This document shows positions 22,200-32,300 of a DNA stretch of 64,000 bases, piece by piece. The first letter of the stretch is position 1. Each line of letters starts with the position of its first letter. Origin of the DNA: Orientallactaga sibirica. Lineage: Eukaryota; Chordata; Mammalia; Rodentia; Dipodidae. Made by a program: the position numbers and the translations under genes. Below the pieces are notes generated by a model, which saw only the letters and a list, made by a program, of their open reading frames with translations, did no database searches and was not told the origin of the DNA. The stretch spans positions 13,261,501 through 13,325,500 of the forward strand of contig JAEOAD010000015.1 of the NCBI GenBank assembly GCA_036365145.1, given 5' to 3'.

Positions 22200-23002
22200 G
22201 CAGAAAGGAAAAGAAAGACTTACTGAGTTAACTATAATTGAATAATAGGCACCTGTTGTAGCCTATCTGTCTCTCACCTTTGCTAACTTGCAACTGAAAA
22301 TAGAATCAACATTTAACAAAGAATGAAAAAGAACCACAACGAGCTAGTGCCCCATTATTCAAAACAGAATTGGTCAAGGTGTTTTTCAAAGGTGTTTTTT
22401 ACAGTTAATGGTTAATAGTGCTTGCTCATAGATTGTAAGGGATGGAGTCACCTTTCCTGGAAACATTATGTATTTGTAATTTTAAAGAAGATGTTGTTCA
22501 CAGCTAATGGTTAATAGTGCTTGCTCATAAAAATTATAAGGGATTGGGCTAACTTTCCTGGAAATATCATGTACTTGTAATTTCAAAGATTATGCATGTG
22601 TGTCAAATTTGGACATAGTTTTGTTTTTGCCTTTTTCCTTTTGAATCCTATTTCCTTGTATGAGAAAAATAAAAGACTGAGGTTTTGTGGCAAGAAGCAG
22701 CAGAGCAAGCGAGCAGAGTGAGCAAGCGAGAGAAAAGCCAGAGAGAGTGAAAATGAAAGAGAAGGAAAAAAGAGAATGAAAAAGAAAAAGAAGAGAGAGA
22801 GAATGAATGATAGAGTGAGTGAGAATGAGTGAGAGAGAGAGTGAGTAAGAGAGAGAGAGAGTCAAACGGCTTGCTGCTGAAGCCCGACCTGTCAGCTTGT
22901 ATCAACATGTCCTAAGTGTCGTTTCGTTTTCGCCGATCGCGTTCATCCCAGCTTCGTGGTCTCACCCCTTGTTGATGCTAGGGCTGGACCCCAGCACTAC
23001 AG
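22200..23002 (+). repeat. ERV 3' LTR (5' edge uncertain)
   Basis: U3 contains two ~99-bp direct repeats (22392-22490 and 22491-22590, each with 'taatggttaatagtgcttgctcat'). AATAAA lies at 22668-22673, and a GA-rich run follows at 22690-22863. The U5-like end has six or more CpGs within about 45 bases around 22920-22962. The 3' edge lies between 22990 and 23002, where old L1 sequence resumes with 'acagaatggaagaacatac'. The 5' edge is somewhere in 22200-22260. Confidence 0.5.
22392..22590 (+). promoter_or_regulatory. Duplicated U3 segment (enhancer-like direct repeats)
   Basis: Two direct repeats with period 99 carry gttaatagtgcttgctcat, ataagggatt/gtaagggat, ctttcctggaaa and tgtatttgtaatt/tgtacttgtaatt. 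Repeated U3 segments commonly act as retroviral enhancers; activity here is not shown. Confidence 0.6.
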
Positions 23003-23505
23003 AATGGAAGAACATACTTGCAAGTTATATATCTGATAAGAAATATATGAGGAACTCCCAAAACTCAAAAGCAAAAATTAGTGGGTAATAAACAAAATAG
23101 ACATTTCTTAAAAGAAAATATAGAAATGGTTATGTATTTTAAAAAACTGCTCAACATCTCTAATTAGGGAAATACAAATCAAACTACACAGAGATATGAT
23201 TTCACCCCAGTAAGAAGAATCAAAGACAAAAGATTACAAATACTACTGATAATGTGAGTGACAAAAATCGTGTTCCCCGTTGCAGGGAATGTAAATTAGT
23301 ATAGTCACTGTAGAAACAATGGGAAGGCACCTCAGAGCTTGAAAGTAGAGCTTCCAGGTGATCCAGCCATCCTGCTCCTGGGAATAAACACAAATCAATA
23401 TGTAAAGAGATGTTTACTCTCCTGTTTTTATTGTAATACTACTCACAAAAACCTAAGTGGATGCCACTTAAATGTCCATCAAGAGGTAGACTAAAAGAAT
23501 TATAT

Positions 23506-23692
23506 AGATATTCAGATAGATAGATGGACAAATAGAAGATAGATAGATGATGGTAGATGCTAGATAGATAGATGATAAATGATAGATAGATAGATAGATA
23601 GATAGATGATAGATAGATAGATGATAGATGATTGATAGATAGATGGATGATAGATGGATGATTGATAGATAGATGGATGATAGATAGATGAC

Positions 23693-23739
<47 letters not shown>

Positions 23740-23751
23740 AGATAGATGCAG
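23506..23751. repeat. (GATA)n array with GATG variants
   Basis: About 245 bases of GATA/GATG repeats, with the longest uninterrupted GATA run around 23691-23740. It gives long low-complexity open frames in several antisense frames, which are not genes. Confidence 0.95.
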
Positions 23752-23762
23752 AAAGTGAAATA

Positions 23763-23916
23763 CTGAGCCAAGCGTGGTAGTACATGCCTTTAATCCCAGC
23801 ACTTGGGAGGCAGAGGTAGGAGGATCGCTGTGAGTTCGAGGCCACCCTGAGACTGCATAGTAAATTCCAGGTCAGCCTGAGCTAGCGTGAGACCCTACCT
23901 CGAAACACCAACAAAA

Positions 23917-23917
<1 letters not shown>
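23763..23917 (+). repeat. B1 SINE
   Basis: 'gccaagcgtggtagtacatg' head, 'ctttaatcccagcacttggg', 'gaggcagaggtaggaggatc', 'gaggccaccctgagac', 'ccaggtcagcctgagc' and 'gagaccctacctcg': a 7SL-derived B1 of the local subfamily. Confidence 0.95.
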
Positions 23918-23918
<1 letters not shown>

Positions 23919-23968
<50 letters not shown>

Positions 23969-23970
23969 AA
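23919..23970. repeat. (GAAA)n array
   Basis: A run of GAAA units grown from the A-rich tail of the B1. Confidence 0.95.
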
Positions 23971-24526
23971 CTGAAATAGTGTTCAGTTACCAAAATGAAA
24001 TCCTGTCATTTGTGACAAAGCAAATAAAACATGAAAGAGTTAGTAAGACAAATGCCACATGATATCTCTCAAATGGTTTCATAAAAATTTATCTTATAGA
24101 AGTACAGAAAATACTGGTTACTAGAGACTTGGATGGAAGGAGAATAAGAAAAGGTTGATCAATGGGCACAAAAATCACAGAGGAAATATTTTCTGAAGTT
24201 CAACTTCACAACAGAGCACAAAGTTAAGAATATATATATTCCAATGTGGCTAGAAAAGAGAATTTTGAATATTCTCTCCACAAAAAAAATAATAAATATC
24301 TGGGGTGACAGATATACTAACTATCCTTGGCTGTTATTTCTTCTATAAATATGTCAAAACATCCTCTACATCCAATAAAATATACAGTTATATACCAATT
24401 TAAAATAAAAATTTCATATCAATACTAGTATATTTCAGGATTGAATAAAAGCCAGCGAATCGATTTTAACAATAATAAGGTTGCATTTAAAGAGTCTCAG
24501 AACACAGTCATATAAACACAATGTAA

Positions 24527-24809
24527 TTTTTTTTTTTTTTTTTTTTTTTTTTGGAGAAAGACACAGAGAGAGACAGACAGAGAGGGAGATGAAGACAGAT
24601 AGAGAATTGGCACGCCAGCAGTCTCTCAGCTGCTGTGAATGAAATCCAGATGTGTGCACCCCCATGTGGTCAAGTGTGGCATTGTGCTCTTGCGTCACTT
24701 TGCATCTGGCTAAATGTGGGACCTGGAGATTGGAACCACTGGAGATTGGAACCAGCGTTCTTAGGGTTAGCAGGCAGGCACCTTAACCGCTAAGCCATCT
24801 CTCCAGCCC
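24527..24809 (-). repeat. Long-subfamily tRNA-derived SINE, antisense
   Basis: A T-run (24527-24552) is followed by GA-rich antisense, 'ccagcagtctctcagctgct', 'gtgtggcattgtgctcttgc', 'ggcaccttaaccgctaagcc' and 'atctctccagcccc'. 'caatgtaa' to the left and 'cgatgtaa' to the right look like the target duplication. A short 'ggagattggaacca' is present twice (24725-24756). Confidence 0.85.
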
Positions 24810-24814
24810 CACGA

Positions 24815-25230
24815 TGTAAATTTGTATACGCGTTAATCAAAATACATGTACAAGAATGTTTATAGCACTATAAGAGTACAACCCCCCCCCCAAAAAAAAC
24901 CCAAGTGAAAATCAACAATGGATAAATATACTGTTTAGGAATGAAAATAAAAACTTTTGCCATATCATAGATGAGTCCATAAAACATCAAAGTCAAAACA
25001 TACAAATTAATTTGTATTAAGGTTCATAAAACTGATGACAATGTTAGGAGTCAGGGATGTGACTGGTTATTTTTGCTGAGTATTGATGAGAAGGAAACAT
25101 GAATGCTGGGACTCAGAAGGTAAGTTTCTCTCATTCTGTGAATATTTGTCCAGAGATGCTCCTATGATCAGAGCACTTTCATGCTTCAATAAAAATGTTT
25201 ATGAAAAGAAAAATGTATAAATAAAGGAAA
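24815..25230 (+). repeat. Ancient L1M remnant
   Basis: 'caagaatgtttatagcacta', 'caacaatggataaatatactg' and 'aataaaaacttttgccatat' are L1 ORF2 C-terminal words of an old family. Low information. Confidence 0.4.
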
Positions 25231-25408
25231 CAATCACTCTGAACAGTAAAGATATTCATTATATATATAGGCTATGTACACAGGAGTACACTAGTATAAA
25301 TCAGACACCATTTTTCCACTCAAGGAGATTGTAATCCATTGTAGAATTCAAAGCCAGTTAGGAATATAAGGGTCTGAACCAAAAAGACAGAAACCTTGTC
25401 AGGGTATG

Positions 25409-25751
25409 TGTGGTGATTTGATTCAGATGTCCCCCATAAACTTAGGTGTTCTGAATGTTAGGTTCCCAGCTGATTGAAATTTGGGAGTTAACACCTCCAG
25501 GAGGTGGTGTATTGTTGGTGTATTGTTGGGTAGTATAGCCAATTTCCTCTTGCCAGTTTTGGCACACTCTCCTGTTGTTATTGTCCACCTTATATTGGCC
25601 AGGGGGTGATGTCCACCCTCTGATCATGTTGTCATTTTCCCCTGCCATCATGGAGCTTCCCCTCAAGTCTGTAAGCCAAAATAAACCTTTTTCCTCACAA
25701 GCTGCTCTTAGTTGGGTGATTTCTGCCATCAATGCAAACCTGACTGCAACA
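25409..25751 (+). repeat. Solo MaLR LTR with target duplication GTATG
   Basis: A 343-bp LTR of the 3480/7055 subfamily, tgtggtgatttgattcag to gactgcaaca. GTATG lies on both sides (25404-25408 and 25752-25756), so this is an undisturbed solo LTR. 'agccaaaataaacc' supplies the AATAAA. Confidence 0.9.
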
Positions 25752-25756
25752 GTATG

Positions 25757-26784
25757 ATAATTCAACTAGAAAAATAAAATCAGCACAGAGGCTTCCACTC
25801 TGGATCCCATAAGGTCATCACAGCTGAGTTGGTGGATTAAAAACTATTAACTTGTCCATCACCTTCAGGGGAGCACCATGGCTGGTAGAAGGGACCTTAA
25901 CTATCCAGACAAGGCTATGAAGTTGAGGCTAGAGCTGTATCATGCCCTGACACACTCATGAGATGGCTGCTGGGGAGAGCCCTGAGAATCTCAGACTCTT
26001 GAAGGGCTTGGAGGTCCTAGTGTCCACATTTCTAGTTTCCAGACAGGAAATTAAGGCCAGGGAGGGAAGGAAACTTAATGAGGGTCACAGCTCATCGCTA
26101 GCAGTGCATCACAACTGTCACCTTCCACTTGCAATGAGCCAAAGTCATTATGAAATTGAAGAACAACATAGCAAAGTATTCATCTCATATCTGCAGCTAA
26201 AAGAAATGGCCTATTGATGTTTTATGTTTCAATTTTCAATGTACTAATAAAAGTGTAAAACTTCAGAGAGACCCTATATCGCTATATGTGGACAAAATAA
26301 AGATTTGCAGTCTGAGAGGGAAGTACAGATTTCCTGACACAGAAAACTAGACATTAAAACAGCATCATTAATTTTAAAAAGAAACTTACCAACTTTGTGG
26401 GCCAACCAATCAGGTATTGAGATAGTTCTTAATTGATTTCTTCCCAGTTGCTTAACCTAGGATCTTGGGAATATTTATAAAACCTGTACCATCCCATGTC
26501 CCACTCTCTTTGCCTCAGAAAAGCTTCTCAGGACATGAAGTTCTGTGATTGAACATTCAGCTTTGTGCTCCTGCCTCTGGAGGTTTTCCTGTATATAAGC
26601 TGTCCTGACAGAATGCAATAGCATTTTATTGAAAGTGTAGGGAGTGGTGGCCAGGTCTCACTTGCTTCTGATTCTATAACAAGGTTTCTTGATGATGGTG
26701 CTATTGAAAAGACAAGGGACTAGATCGTTCTTTCATGGAGGCTATCTGGAGCACTATAGGATGTTCGCTAGAATCCTTGATTTC
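25757..26784. other. No recognised feature
   Basis: Apparently unique sequence of about 1 kb. An 84-codon open frame (25963-26217, plus) is unremarkable. Confidence 0.4.
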
Positions 26785-27130
26785 TGTGTGTGTGTATGTG
26801 TGAGTGTTCACATTTGTGTATGCATGTTCAGGGGTACATGCACATATTTATGCACATACACATGTATGTATGTATGAGGCCAGAGGACAACCTCAGGTGT
26901 CATCTGCAGGAATACTAACTGCCTCCCTTGAGACAGGGTCTCTCATTGACCTGGAACTGACCAATTAGATTAGATTGGCTGGTCAATGAGCCTCAAGGTT
27001 CTTCCTGTCTCTGCCTCCCCGTTCTGTAATTATAGGCATGTTCCACGATGCCCAGCTTCTCTTATGTGGAATGGACTCATGCCTACACATACACAGCAAT
27101 CACTGTACTGACTGAACAGTATCCCCAGCT
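26785..27130 (-). repeat. Composite SINE, antisense, with (GT)-rich tail
   Basis: A GT-rich run at 26785-26875 is followed by 'gaggccagaggacaacctcag', 'cttgagacagggtctctcattg', 'ctgtaattataggcatg' and 'actgaacagtatccccagctc', the antisense of the composite tRNA/B1-like SINE. Confidence 0.65.
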
Positions 27131-27930
27131 CAGCACCCTTGATATATAAATGCCAACAGCACCCCATCCCTGGTTGTGACAACAAAAATTGCTATCAGAT
27201 ATTGCCCAACACCTGCTAAGAGACACAAACATACAGAATTAAGACTTCCAGTTTAAAAATATGCAGTGGAAATTTGACATTCATTCCTGAGGTACCCAAG
27301 AGACATTGGCAGAAAGGAACAGGCACAAAACAAACATTAAGAGCCATGATTTTCTAAAGCTAATATATGAAAGGCCTTGTGCCAGGTTCTTTATGAATAT
27401 TATCTCATTTTACCCCCATCCATGATGCCCTGGATGAGCCAATCAGTCAATGCTCTCAGTTGATAAAACAGTGCACATTCTTTGTGGTTTAAGCAGAACT
27501 GAAACTCAATTCATGATCTATGATATTGTATTTCCTATGGAATCTATAGGCTTTCCCAAAGGACAGGTCAGAGGTTGGCTTCCAGAAATAATGTGCAAGT
27601 CACAGTGTAGCTTCTCCAATGGGAACCCCAATGCAGCCTCCTCTTGGCATAGACACCCACCACACCATAGCACACTTGGCCTAAACTGTAGATGTCATGT
27701 TTGGGCCAGAATCATGTAACTTCTAAGACCCAAATGCCATGTCACCAGGAAAGTCTTTAACCTAAATAGTGCATCTCTCACCAACCCTTATTGACAAGAC
27801 CCATACTATGTGCCTGCGCCAGAGCTGCAAGAGGCTAGGATCATGAGCTTCTCAAGGAATTAAGGATATTCCTCTGAATGAGGAAGTGCATTCCACATGT
27901 TCCAAATGACTCCAAAGTTTATCAAATCAC

Positions 27931-28043
27931 ACAGTGCCTGAAGGCACATGCCTATACACCCAGCTCTAAGCAGGTTGAGAGATTACAAGATCAAGACCAT
28001 CCTGGCCTACACAGAAAGACTCTGTCTCAAAAATAAACCAACA
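27931..28043 (+). repeat. B1-like SINE in duplication copy A
   Basis: 'cctgaaggcacatgcctata', 'gcaggttgagagattac', 'gaccatcctggcctac' and 'gactctgtctcaaaaat': an old B1 relative. Confidence 0.6.
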
Positions 28044-28975
28044 CAATAGCATCTGGTGTTTATGGGTTCCTAAGAGGAATACAAGTAGAATGATTTTTAA
28101 GTGTACTTGCCAGGCATGCTTTTGTATTTCCACAGTATGGGTTAGTATTTGGATTCAGAGGTATGGCTGGTGAAGACCTCTCAGTCATTTTTTTGTAATG
28201 GAAATGCATTTGGAGTGAAGAGACCTGCCACCATCTAGGTGGGTCACTTTCAAGAATGTACAAATCCTTTCCACTTCAGCTTTATTCCTTATGAATTCAG
28301 AGGATGTCTACATCACAGATTGTAAAACTACAGTAAGGATAGAGACAATTCCATTTTCAGAGGGAATGGCCTTTCAGAAATTTCTCAAACATGTATGCTT
28401 AAACAGGCAAAAGGATATTTCATGTTTATGAGAGTCTCACAGGTGGAGCTCAGGAGCTTATCTCTTCTGCAGTCACTCTTTCTTGGCATACCCCACCCAT
28501 CACTGCTAGAAGTGGCCTCTGTATCTTTAGGTTTCCACAGCACATTCTCATATGTATTTCATTGCTCAAGATGTCCACCATTGTGAGCCCTGTGTCTTCA
28601 GAGAATAAGTAGATCCAGTAGCTGGCATCCATCCATTCATTCGTTCAACAAGTATATATGGAATGTTTACTATCTTCCTAGCTTCTAGGCATGCAAAGAA
28701 GACATGTGTTCCTGCCTTGAAGGTGAACTATCTTATGCATATTGGCCTCACAAATGCTCTACATCTCTGGAATGACTGGCCACATATCTAAATTCATCTC
28801 TAGGACCAATGTATGAATTATTCCAGCTGCAGAGAGTGTGCTATGGGGTCAGCCTTCATGGAACAGAAAGAAGTTAACTCTACTACGTACTTAGCAACTT
28901 AGGTCAGGGGAATGCTATAAGCTGGGAAGTTCATGACAATGGATTAATCAGCAACCATAATTTGATCATTGATAT

Positions 28976-29280
28976 TGCCTGAATTGAGTCCCTCAAAATC
29001 TATATGTTTATGTTTTGACCCCTGAACACTTGGGGATATATTTGAAGAAAGTGTCTTTAAAGGGATCCTTGAGTTAAAATGAACTCAAGACTGGGACCTA
29101 ATGCAAAGTGACTCCTGCCTTTTAAGAGGAGAACAAAAAGAAGACCATGTGAACACATGAGAAGAATGCAGCCATCAAAAGCCAAGGAGAAGGACCTCAG
29201 AAAAACCAACCCTGCTGAGACATTGATGTTGGGCTTCTAGCCTCCACAGCTAAGAAAGAGAAAGCTCAGTTTTCATGAGG
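28976..29280 (+). repeat. MLT1-type MaLR LTR in copy A
   Basis: 'tgcctgaattgagtccctcaaaat', 'gaagaaagtgtctttaaagg', 'aagaccatgtgaacaca', 'aaagccaaggagaaggacctc' and 'gacattgatgttgggcttctagcctcc' follow the MLT1 consensus order. Confidence 0.65.
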
Positions 29281-29594
29281 CAGCCTAAGCAGACCAACAG
29301 AGTACATAATGTGTTTCATCCAAGAATCTATCACTCCATAAACATTGCCTATTTATACTCATTTTCTCTTTATATTTTGAAAAATGATTTTTTAATTTAT
29401 GAAATAGATGTATTATATGTACATCTGCATAATGAATATTAAAAACATATATTCTGGAAAACCCAGAGTTATGTTTTGTAGTGAGAACCAAGCACCAAAG
29501 CTCTGTTAATTCTGCTTAATACACTAAATGAGTAAGACTGGGCACAGAAGGATTTTGAAGGTACACTTACCCATTTTTCAGAAATGTTGGGTAT

Positions 29595-29724
29595 AAGGTG
29601 ACGATGACTCAGTCAATAAAGTGTTTTCTGTGTAACTATGAGGGCCTGAGTTTGGATACCCAGAATCCATGTAAAAGTCAAGAATGGCTTTGATAAGCCT
29701 GTAATCCCTGCACTGGGGAAACAG
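29595..29724 (+). repeat. Composite SINE, truncated at the duplication junction
   Basis: 'gtataaggtgacgatgactcag', 'gagggcctgagtttggatacc', 'gcctgtaatccctgcactgg' is the SINE head. It stops at 29724 where copy B begins. The full SINE exists only at the end of copy B. Confidence 0.8.
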
Positions 29725-32117
29725 AAACATTAAGAGCCATGATTTTCTAAAGCTAATATATGAAAGGCCTTGTGCCAGGTTCTTTATGAATATTATCTCA
29801 TTTTACCCCCATCCATGATGCCCTGGATGAGCCAATCAGTCAATGCTCTCAGTTGATAAAACAGTGCACATTCTTTGTGGTTTAAGCAGAACTGAAACTC
29901 AATTCATGATCTATGATATTGTATTTCCTATGGAATCTATAGGCTTTCCCAAAGGACAGGTCAGAGGTTGGCTTCCAGAAATAATGTGCAAGTCACAGTG
30001 TAGCTTCTCCAATGGGAACCCCAATGCAGCCTCCTCTTGGCATAGATACCCACTACACCATAGCACACTTGGCCTAAACTGCAGATGTCATGTTTGGGCC
30101 AGAATCATGTAACTTCTAAGACCCAAATGCCCTGTCACCAGGAAAGTCTTTAACCTAAATAGTGCATCTCTCACCAACCCTTATTGACAAGACCCATACT
30201 ATGTGCCTGCGCCAGAGCTGCAAGAGGCTAGGATCATGAGCTTCTCAAGGAATTAAGGATATTCCTCTGAATGAGGAAGTGCATTCCACATGTTCCAAAT
30301 GACTCCAACGTTTATCAAATCACACAGTGCCTGAAGGCACATGCCTATACACCCAGCTCTAAGCACGTTGAGAGATTACAAGATCAAGACCATCCTGGCC
30401 TACACAGAAAGACTCTGTCTCAAAAATAAACCAACACAATAGCATCTGGTGTTTATGGGTTCCTAAGAGGAATACAAGTAGAATGATTTTTAAGTGTACT
30501 TGCCAGGCATGCTTTTGTATTTCCACAGTATGTGTTAGTATTTGGATTCAGAGGTATGGCTGGTGAAGACCTCTCAGTCATTTTTTTGTAATGGAAATGC
30601 ATTTGGAGTGAAGAGACCTGCCAACTTCTAGGTGGGTCACATTCAAGAATGTACAAGTCCTTTACACTTCAGCTTTCTTCCTTATGAATTCAGAGGATGT
30701 CTACATCACAGATTGTAAAACTACAGTAAGGATAGAGACAATTCCATTTTCAGAGGGAATGGCCTTTCAGAAATTTCTCAAACATGTATGCTTAAACAGG
30801 CAAAAGGATATTTCATGTTTATGAGAGTCTCACAGGTGGAGCTCAGGAGCTTATCTCTTCTGCAGTCACTCTTTCTTGGTATACCCCACCCATCACTGCT
30901 AGAAGTGGCCTCTGTATCTTTAGGTTTCCACAGCACATTCTCATATGTATTTCATTGCTCAATATGTCCATCATCGTGAGCCCTGTGTCTTCAGAGAATA
31001 AGTATATCCAGTAGCTGGCATCCATCCATTCATTCGTTCAACAAGTATATATGGAATGTTTACTATCTTCCTAGCTTCTAGGCATGCAAAGAAGACATGT
31101 GTTCCTGCCTTAACAGTGAACTATCTTATGCGTATTGGCCTCACAAATGCTCTATATCTCTGGAATGACTGGCCACATATCTAAATTCATCTCTAGGACC
31201 AATGTATGAATTATTCCAGCTGCAGAGAGTGTGCTATGGGGTCAGCCTTCATGGAACAAAAAGAAGTTAACTCTACTACGTACTTAGCAACTTAGCTCAG
31301 GGGAATGCTATAAGCTGGGAAGTTCATGACAATGGATTAATCAGCAACCATAATTATATCATTGATATTGCCTGAATTGAGTCCCTCAAAATCTATATGT
31401 TTATGTTTTGACCCCTGAACACTTGGGCATATATTTGAAGAAAGTGTCTTTAAAGGGATCCTTGAGTTAAAATGAACTCAAGACTGGGACCTAATGCAAA
31501 GTGACTCCTGCCTTTTAAGACGAGAACAAAAAGAAGACCATGCGAACACATGAGAAGAATGCAGCCATCAAAAGCCAAGGAGAAGGACCTCAGAAAAACC
31601 AACCCTGCTGAGACATTGATGTTGGGCTTCTAGCCTCCACAGCTAAGAAAGAGAAAGCTCAGTTTTCATGAGGCAGCCTAAGCAGACCAACAGAGTACAT
31701 AATGTGTTTCATTCAAGAATCTATCACTCCATAAACATTGCCTATTTATACTCATTTTCTCTTCATATTTTGAAAAATGATTTTTTAATTTATGAAATAG
31801 ATGTATTATATGTACACCTGTATAATGAATATTAAAAACATATATTCTGGAAAACCCAGAGTTATGTTTTGTAGTGAGAACCAAGCACCAAAGCTCTGTT
31901 AATTCTGCTTAATACACTAAATGAGTAAGACTGGGCACAGAAGGATTTTGAAGGTACACTTACCCATTTTTCAGAAATGTTGGGTATAGGGTGACGATGA
32001 CTCAGTCAATAAAGTGTTTTCTGTGTAACTATGAGGGCCTGAGTTTGGATACCCAGAATCCATGTAAAAGTCAAGAATGGCTTTGATAAGCCTGTAATCC
32101 CTGCACTGGGGAAACAG
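29725..32117 (+). repeat. Tandem segmental duplication, copy B (2393 bp)
   Basis: A direct repeat of 27332-29724. Its B1-like SINE is at 30324-30436, its MLT1-type LTR at 31369-31673, and the shared 89-codon frame at 29843-30112. Substitutions are spread along the unit. The original right flank (agatgggaggatccc...) follows copy B, so copy A lost its right neighbour at the junction. Confidence 0.95.
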
Positions 32118-32238
32118 AGATGGGAGGATCCCTAGGACCTGCTGGCCAGGTAGTCTAGACAATCAGTGAGACTCTGTCTCAAATAATAAGGTCTAGAACA
32201 ATTGAGGAAGACATTCAACATCAAGCTCTGTCCTCCGC

Positions 32239-32283
<45 letters not shown>

Positions 32284-32300
32284 CACACAGAGAGAGAGAG
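31988..32300 (+). repeat. Complete composite SINE spanning the end of copy B
   Basis: Head as at 29595, then 'gatgggaggatccctaggacc', 'gctggccaggtagtctagac', 'gagactctgtctcaaataat', 'attgaggaagacattcaac' and a (GT)n run. This is the undisturbed version of the SINE truncated in copy A. Confidence 0.8.
32238..32280. repeat. (GT)n microsatellite
   Basis: About 43 bases of GT in the tail of the composite SINE. Confidence 0.95.

Larger units (their letters stand above)
21505..23002 (+). mobile_element. 3' part of a betaretrovirus-like endogenous retrovirus (env-like remnant and LTR)
   Basis: Between two unrelated L1 pieces lies about 1.5 kb with retroviral 3' organisation. An env-like coding stretch with a hydrophobic leader (21606-22053) is followed by a non-coding stretch, then an LTR-like segment with duplicated U3, AATAAA at 22668-22673, a long GA-rich run and a CpG-rich U5 at about 22918-22960. 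The 5' part (gag, pol) is absent and the left edge near 21505 is a truncation. Assignment to class II (betaretrovirus-like) rests on the general look of the LTR end and env, not on a search. A hypothetical 5'-truncated retroviral insertion or a recombination product would fit. Confidence 0.55.
23000..24430 (+). repeat. Ancient L1M 3' end
   Basis: The words 'cagaatggaagaacatact', 'ctcaacatctctaattaggg', 'tgtaaattagtatagtcact', 'gatccagccatcctgctcc' and 'gtccatcaagaggtag' follow L1 ORF2 C-terminal order. After the interruption they continue as 'gtgttcagttaccaaaatg', 'gaaatcctgtcatttgtgac', 'ggttactagagac' and 'tatataccaatttaaaataaaa', the classic old L1M 3' end. It is interrupted by the GATA array, a B1 and a GAAA array. 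Confidence 0.7.
27332..29724 (+). repeat. Tandem segmental duplication, copy A (2393 bp)
   Basis: Copy A starts aaacattaagagccatg and ends ctggggaaacag. Every base pairs with copy B at an offset of exactly 2393 with no indel that I can see. I counted about 35 substitutions, about 98.5% identity. It contains a B1-like SINE, an MLT1-type LTR and the start of a composite SINE cut off at the junction. The 89-codon open frame at 27450-27719 is shared with copy B but has no recognisable domain. Confidence 0.95.

Noticed and set aside
22590..22908. Antisense Ser/Leu-rich open frames over the ERV LTR
   Set aside because: Produced by the GA-rich run; low complexity.
23506..23751. Regularly spaced short repeats, considered as a CRISPR-like array
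   Set aside because: Simple tetranucleotide repeat without spacers, in a mammalian genome.
23439..23845. Three overlapping antisense open frames of 80-125 codons
   Set aside because: They are translations of the GATA array (Tyr-Leu-Ser-Ile repeats), not proteins.
27450..27719. 89-codon open frame conserved in both duplication copies (27450-27719 and 29843-30112)
   Set aside because: Identity simply follows from the recent duplication; there is no recognisable domain and no evidence of a gene.
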